Notes under the pieces: model-generated
What the model saw: only the letters and a program-made list of their open reading frames with translations
Told to the model about the DNA's origin: nothing
Databases searched by the model: none
Part shown: piece by piece, positions 12,970 to 17,071 of the stretch
How the letters are laid out: each line of letters begins with the position of its first letter
How positions within the stretch are numbered: position 1 is the first letter of the stretch
Program-made: the position numbers and the translations under genes
From: Sedimentisphaerales bacterium
GTDB taxonomy: Bacteria > Planctomycetota > Phycisphaerae > Sedimentisphaerales > SM23-30
Direction of reading: 5' to 3'
NCBI GenBank assembly: GCA_030640865.1
Contig: DAOWIP010000512.1
Coordinates: 1-17,071, forward strand
DNA length: 17,071 nt

Positions 12970-15063
12970 ATGAGTCATTATATTGTATTAGTTAAGCAGG
13001 TACCTGACGTAACACAGATTACCGATAACGCGTTCGACCCTGAGACCGGCAACCTGATGCGTGGCAAGCTGGCCACCGTGATAAATGAGCTGGACGCTCA
13101 GGCTTTGGCGTTTGCCGACCGAATGAGGCAGCTCGATGCGACTTCAGACGGGAAGGTTATCGCCCTGACTATGGGGCCGCCTATGGCTGAAGAGGTGCTG
13201 CGTTACAGCCTGGCTCGCAGGGCCGATATGGCTGTGCTGTTGACTGACCGGTCTCTTGGCGGGGCCGATACGGTTGCGACGGCTAATCCCCTGGCTTATG
13301 CCGTCCGAAAAATTGTCAAGGACCTGTTAGGCGATACAAAGGACTATTTTGTCGTCTCCGGTATGCAGTCTGTCGATGGCGACACGGCCCAGGTGCCCGC
13401 CCAGATTGCGGAAGAGTTGGCCCTGCCCTGTATCGCTTATGCCACCGACGTCGAACGAAAAAACGGTCATCTTGAATTCACCAGGATTATCAGCGGCGGC
13501 AGTCAGATCGTAACGCCTAAAGAACTGCCGGCTGTCATTACCGTGGCCAAGTATGAATATCCGCTGTTCGCCACCTTTGCCGGCGGACGCCGTGCCAACG
13601 ATATGAAACTCGTCGTTTGGGGGACTGATGATGTAAAACCCACCCAGATAGGGGTAAAAGGTTCCAAGACCCGCGTTATCCGGGTCTTTCCGCCGCCCCA
13701 CACCTCCAGAAAATGTCAGGCAATCGAAAATGTCGGGGAATTTGCCCAACTGCTCATCGACAGCTATAAAAGTAACCAGGGCAATGGCGAAGCGGACGAT
13801 AAAACCGGGGCTAACTATGTTCTGCCCAGAAAAAGAGCCGACAAATTCGATCGGCACTACGAAGGCACGAAAAAGGAAAGCGAAGCCTTCATTAACCTGG
13901 CCGAAAAATTAGAAGCCCTGGGTATAAAAGATGCCGCTGATGTGGACGAGGCAATCAAGGAAAAAATCCTTGCTGATATTGACACGAAGCTGAACAAAAG
14001 GACCCTCGACAACCTGCTTTCTGGGATGCAGGCAGTTAAGCCGAGTTATTCCGGCGAGGTGTGGGTTATCGCTGAGCATGACGGCAGTCAGATGCACCCT
14101 GCTACCTTCGAATTGATCGGTAAGGCACGCGACCTGGCCGATTCTCTTGAGACCAAGGTTGGCGTGGTGATTGCCGGTGAAAAAGTCGAACCGATGGCCG
14201 AATCGTCGATCGAGGCCGGCGCGGACAATATTTATGTTATCGATGACGATCTGCTCGAACCGTTCGACCCGGCCGCCCATCGCACAGTTGTCGCCGAGGT
14301 GGTTAAGAAGTATGGGCCGCAGATCGCCCTTTATGCCGCCACGCCACGAGGTCGCGTACTGGCTCCGATGGTGTCCTATCGGCTGGGCTGCGGCCTGACC
14401 GCGGACTGCACGTCGCTGGACATCCGGGACAGTTCCCGAAAAGGCGACATTGCCGTGCTTATGCAGACACGGCCCGCTCTGGGCGGTAATGTGATGGCCA
14501 CTATCTGTACAAAGGATTCGAACTGCCAGATGGCCACGGCCCGGCCGGGTGTGATGAAACGGCTGCCCCCTGATAAGTCCCGTAAAGGCAGTATTATTCG
14601 GCATGAGGTGAAACTGACCAAAGGCGATCTCAGCATGAATATTATCAAGACCGAAGTCGGCCTTGGTACTGTGAATTTCGACGCCGACATTATCGTCTCC
14701 GGCGGTAAAGGTATTTCAAGCAAAGACAGTTTCGAGAAATGCACATCCGATCTCTGCAAGGCCCTCGCCGACAAACTCGACGCCGAGGTCGAGTACGGCG
14801 CCTCGCGGGCCGCCGTTGAACAGGGCTATGTCGAACGTGTGCATCAGGTCGGCCAGACCGGCACCGCTGTGGGACCGCGGATTTATCTCGCAATGGGTAT
14901 CTCCGGCGCTATCCAGCACATGATTGGTGTGGCCAACAGCGAAACAATTTTCGCTATCAACAGCGATCCTAACGCGCCAATTCTGAAACAATGTGATTAT
15001 TATATCGTGGGCAACGTTGAAGACATCGTGCCCCAGCTTGTCGAAACATTGGGAGCCAAATAG
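12970..15063 (+). CDS. Fused electron transfer flavoprotein, EtfB-EtfA
   Basis: ETF collects electrons from acyl-CoA and related dehydrogenases and passes them to ETF-quinone oxidoreductase. Usually two genes encode it; here both parts are in one 697-residue protein. EtfB (about 1-264) shows VLVKQVPD near the start and SGMQSVDGDTAQVPAQIAEELALP (130-153, written in part). A charged linker of about 100 residues (about 265-362) joins it to EtfA (about 363-697). EtfA starts GEVWVIAEHDG and has the FAD-binding VGQTGTAVGP (627-636) and GISGAIQHMIG (643-653), then FAINSDPNAPIL. ATG 12970 has AAGGG 9 nt upstream. The ETF-QO gene starts 2 nt after the stop. No acyl-CoA dehydrogenase is adjacent, so the electron donor is unknown. 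The frame is open throughout, so fusion is genuine rather than a frameshift. Confidence 0.92.
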   Translation: MSHYIVLVKQVPDVTQITDNAFDPETGNLMRGKLATVINELDAQALAFADRMRQLDATSDGKVIALTMGPPMAEEVLRYSLARRADMAVLLTDRSLGGADTVATANPLAYAVRKIVKDLLGDTKDYFVVSGMQSVDGDTAQVPAQIAEELALPCIAYATDVERKNGHLEFTRIISGGSQIVTPKELPAVITVAKYEYPLFATFAGGRRANDMKLVVWGTDDVKPTQIGVKGSKTRVIRVFPPPHTSRKCQAIENVGEFAQLLIDSYKSNQGNGEADDKTGANYVLPRKRADKFDRHYEGTKKESEAFINLAEKLEALGIKDAADVDEAIKEKILADIDTKLNKRTLDNLLSGMQAVKPSYSGEVWVIAEHDGSQMHPATFELIGKARDLADSLETKVGVVIAGEKVEPMAESSIEAGADNIYVIDDDLLEPFDPAAHRTVVAEVVKKYGPQIALYAATPRGRVLAPMVSYRLGCGLTADCTSLDIRDSSRKGDIAVLMQTRPALGGNVMATICTKDSNCQMATARPGVMKRLPPDKSRKGSIIRHEVKLTKGDLSMNIIKTEVGLGTVNFDADIIVSGGKGISSKDSFEKCTSDLCKALADKLDAEVEYGASRAAVEQGYVERVHQVGQTGTAVGPRIYLAMGISGAIQHMIGVANSETIFAINSDPNAPILKQCDYYIVGNVEDIVPQLVETLGAK

Positions 15064-15065
15064 AA

Positions 15066-16760
15066 GTGTCCAAAACCAAAAACTATAGCAAAGTTGACGT
15101 CTTGGTCGTCGGCGCCGGACCTGCCGGTCTGGCCGCGGCCATCACCCTCAAAAAGAAAAAACCAGACCTGGATATTTGTGTGCTTGACAAGGCCCATGAG
15201 CCCGGCGGCCATAATCTGTCCGGCGCCGTTATGGAAGAGCAGGCACTGATCGATTTGCTTGAGATAGCCAATGTCGATTGGCGTAACAGCGAACCGGCAC
15301 GGGAAATCTTCGGCCGTCGTATCGAAAAGGATAATGTTCTGCTGTTTCTGGGCAGTAAGCGGGCTGTTACTATGATGCCCGCTATCAAAATGGCGAAATT
15401 GATCCGCCTCGGCTTCGGCCAGATGGTGCATGAGGGGGACTATATTGTCTCAATCAGCAAACTGACGAAGTGGCTCACCCAACTGGCGAAGGATGTTGGG
15501 GTCGAGGTACTGCACGGTTTCGCGGCTGAGGACATCCTTATGGACGACCAGGACAGCCGAGCCGTGGGGGTCAGGCTTATCGAGCAGGGACTCGATAAAG
15601 AGGGCAAGCAACAGCCCAATTACGTTCCCGGTGAAACCGTAGCCGCCGATGTCATTATTCTCGCTGAGGGTTGTGACGGACTGCTGACCGAAATGTTCGT
15701 CAGTAAAGCCAATCTCCGGCGGCTCTCGCATCAGCTTTTCTCCGTTTGTGCCAAGGAGCTTATCGAGGTCAGCCCTGAGCAGTATCAAAAATTCGGCGAT
15801 AACCGTGTTGTCCACGCGATGGGGTACCCCATCTGGACGCCCCTGCTCGGACCGGCGATGTTCGGCGGCGGTATTATGTATTCTTTCGGCAATAATCAGA
15901 TAGCTGTCGGTATGATTGTCGGCGCCGACTGGAAATTCTGCAATTTCAATCCGCAGGAGGCGCTGGTCCGGTTCAAGGAACACGAATTTGTAAAACAATT
16001 TATTGACGGCGGCACCGTGGTCGAAGCTGGTGCCAAGATGATCCCGGAAGGCGGCTATTATGCCATACCACGCGATCCGCGGACAAATTCAATCGGCAAA
16101 AATAATGTGCTTATCCTCGGTGACAGCGCCGGCTTTGTCAACATGCTCAAAATCAAGGGCCTGCACAACGCCATCAATTCCGGCATCGCTGCCGGGACGG
16201 CCATTGCCGAAAACATAGCCGGCGACATCGACCATACTGCCGTGCGTTATACCGAACTTCTCCAGGCCGGCCCTGTCGAAAAAGAAATGCTTTCCGCCCG
16301 CAACTTCCGCCAGACCGTTGCCAAATTCGGTAACTCAATCGGCATGCCTTTATCGAGCTTAGGCGGTCTTCTGCCGCGTTTCAATGTCGAAAAAGACTAT
16401 GAGGCAATGACCACCGATCAATATGAACTGGCTACGGAGAAACCGTTCGACAAGGACTCTTTTACCGCGATGGCGATTGTGGAGCATCGGGAGGAGGAGC
16501 CCTGCCATTTAATAATTGATGATCCGGAAATCTGCGAGACAAAATGCAAAGACACCTACGGCGATCTGTGCGGCGAATACGGCCGTCCCTGCGTGGCTTT
16601 CTGCCCGGCTGGCGTCTATGAAATAATCCACGACGAGATGAAACCGGCCAATCCGTCAAACTGCCTGCACTGCAAGACCTGTCAGAACAAGTGCCCGTAT
16701 GATAATATTCGCTGGGTCGTCCCGGAAGGCGGCGGCGGACCACGATTCAGAAATATGTAA
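15066..16760 (+). CDS. Electron transfer flavoprotein-ubiquinone/quinone oxidoreductase
   Basis: ETF-QO takes electrons from reduced ETF and reduces membrane quinone, using FAD and one 4Fe-4S cluster. The 564-residue length is normal. The N-terminal FAD-binding Rossmann motif is VLVVGAGPAGLAAA (about 10-23), followed by HEPGGHNLSGAVM. A further FAD motif, VLILGDSAGFVNMLKIKGLH, lies at about 349-368. The C-terminal cluster domain has C513 (FCPAGVYE) and C533-x2-C536-x2-C539 (NCLHCKTC), the four expected ligands, plus extra cysteines at 509 and 543. The GTG start at 15066 follows the EtfBA stop by 2 nt with GGGAG 10 nt upstream, so the two are translationally coupled. Membrane association should be monotopic, as no full transmembrane helix is seen. 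The protein equals FixC joined to a FixX-like ferredoxin. Confidence 0.92.
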   Translation: MSKTKNYSKVDVLVVGAGPAGLAAAITLKKKKPDLDICVLDKAHEPGGHNLSGAVMEEQALIDLLEIANVDWRNSEPAREIFGRRIEKDNVLLFLGSKRAVTMMPAIKMAKLIRLGFGQMVHEGDYIVSISKLTKWLTQLAKDVGVEVLHGFAAEDILMDDQDSRAVGVRLIEQGLDKEGKQQPNYVPGETVAADVIILAEGCDGLLTEMFVSKANLRRLSHQLFSVCAKELIEVSPEQYQKFGDNRVVHAMGYPIWTPLLGPAMFGGGIMYSFGNNQIAVGMIVGADWKFCNFNPQEALVRFKEHEFVKQFIDGGTVVEAGAKMIPEGGYYAIPRDPRTNSIGKNNVLILGDSAGFVNMLKIKGLHNAINSGIAAGTAIAENIAGDIDHTAVRYTELLQAGPVEKEMLSARNFRQTVAKFGNSIGMPLSSLGGLLPRFNVEKDYEAMTTDQYELATEKPFDKDSFTAMAIVEHREEEPCHLIIDDPEICETKCKDTYGDLCGEYGRPCVAFCPAGVYEIIHDEMKPANPSNCLHCKTCQNKCPYDNIRWVVPEGGGGPRFRNM

Positions 16761-16763
16761 CCA

Positions 16764-16788
16764 GCATAGCATTTTAGCCAAATGATGC
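16764..16788 (+). terminator. Possible weak terminator after ETF-QO
   Basis: A 9-bp stem with a 2-nt bulge (16764-16774 with 16780-16788) follows the stop codon directly. A second GGCCC/GGGCC hairpin is at 16796-16808. Neither has a U-tract on the plus strand, so termination here is uncertain. Confidence 0.3.
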
Positions 16789-16847
16789 GAAATTAGGCCC
16801 AAAGGGCCGAAAAAAGGTATCCTGTATAATCCTCGATGGGTGGCAGT

Positions 16848-16915
16848 TTTGTAGGGTGGGGTCTTACCCCACCATTTTAAGAACGGGTGGCATGCTTTAC
16901 GCGTAGCTTATGCCA
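16848..16915. repeat. Composite repeat, copy B (REP hairpin plus 29-bp element)
   Basis: TTTGTAG and an 8-bp hairpin are followed by CATTT and then the 29-bp sequence (16885-16913) identical to 7317-7345. The spacer before the 29-mer is shorter than in copy A. A TGGCAT/ATGCCA pair (16888-16893 with 16910-16915) makes the 29-mer part of an imperfect palindrome around TACGCGTA. Confidence 0.75.
16851..16873 (+). repeat. REP-like GTAG hairpin, copy 4
   Basis: GTAG (16851-16854) is followed directly by an 8-bp GGTGGGGT/ACCCCACC stem with a CTT loop. Same family as 2278, 7277 and 9985. Confidence 0.7.
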
Positions 16916-17071
16916 ACCTGTGGGCGATTTGTTCTTCGAGAATGTTCTTAACGGTCAGGGCAATTATGCTTTTGCCGGTCCTTTTGAAAAAGGCCTGTAT
17001 CTCTTTTATCGCATCGCCGGAGTAATCGAATGATACGAAAAACCCTTTTGTGCGGTCTTCACGCATCATCA
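16908..17071 (-). CDS. C-terminal end of a gene cut by the window edge, possibly a DNA methyltransferase/restriction-type protein
   Basis: An open frame enters from the right edge and codes for 53 residues from the first visible Met: MMREDRTKGFFVSFDYSG, then DAIKEIQAFFKRTGKSIIAL and TVKNILEEQIAHRLA, stop. The KGFFVSFDY...AIKEIQAFF..TGK.I.ALTV..IL pattern reminds me of the C-terminal tail found after the catalytic domain in some site-specific adenine DNA methyltransferases that carry a restriction-endonuclease-like end. That recollection is not proof, and no catalytic motif (such as a DPPY-type motif) is within view. The last codon and the stop lie inside the 29-bp repeat, so the repeat forms the end of the gene. 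If the protein starts outside the window, this is only its tail. Confidence 0.45.
   Translation of the reverse strand, partial: MMREDRTKGFFVSFDYSGDAIKEIQAFFKRTGKSIIALTVKNILEEQIAHRLA

Noticed and set aside
13909..14604. 231-codon open frame on the minus strand
   Set aside because: It is antisense to the well-supported EtfB-EtfA fusion and shows no recognisable family.
1..17071. CRISPR array or insertion sequence
   Set aside because: The repeats seen are few, dispersed and hairpin-forming, without regular spacers, and no transposase or integrase is coded.

Overview
The window looks like an ordinary chromosomal stretch of a flagellated, motile-lineage bacterium. I infer a member of the Planctomycetota (Phycisphaerae / Sedimentisphaerales type). 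The reasons are the mix of an exported PQQ-type beta-propeller, a Tat-exported TIM-barrel sugar isomerase-like protein, an isolated flgM, a fused EtfB-EtfA gene with ETF-QO, a lone type VI sheath gene, moderate GC content and many dispersed GTAG-hairpin repeats. The taxonomic call is inference only; no 16S or other marker is present.

Layout. (1) 1-840, minus strand: a small Cys4 protein with its own promoter, then flgM (anti-sigma-28) with a clear intrinsic terminator. (2) 841-1278: a divergent intergenic region rich in inverted repeats and candidate promoters. (3) 1279-3139, plus strand: a class B DnaJ-like co-chaperone, a small signal-peptide/transmembrane protein and rnpA. rnpA lacks its usual rpmH and yidC neighbours. 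(4) 3196-4338, minus strand: tRNA-Glu(UUC) and a PAS-GGDEF diguanylate cyclase with an intact I-site. (5) 4558-9346, minus strand: a GT-C family membrane glycosyltransferase followed by a secreted PQQ-repeat propeller, probably one transcription unit from a good promoter at 9393-9421, with a composite repeat between the genes. (6) 9530-12762, plus strand: a bacterial PH-domain protein, a TssB-TssC fused sheath protein lacking the TssC C-terminal domain, and a Tat-exported xylose-isomerase-like protein. (7) 12770-16760, plus strand: a strong promoter, a structured leader with a possible 30-codon ORF, the EtfB-EtfA fusion and ETF-quinone oxidoreductase. These two genes make a two-polypeptide electron-transfer module equivalent in parts to FixABCX. 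(8) 16908-17071, minus strand: the C-terminal end of a gene running off the window, possibly a DNA methyltransferase/restriction-type protein, whose stop codon lies inside a dispersed repeat.

The most interesting signals are: the C-terminally short TssB-TssC fusion standing without any other T6SS gene; the REP-like GTAG hairpins, two of them joined in the same order to an identical 29-bp repeat; a 12-bp sequence motif found upstream of three genes; and the structured leader of the electron-transfer operon. No CRISPR array, insertion sequence, integrase or rRNA was seen.
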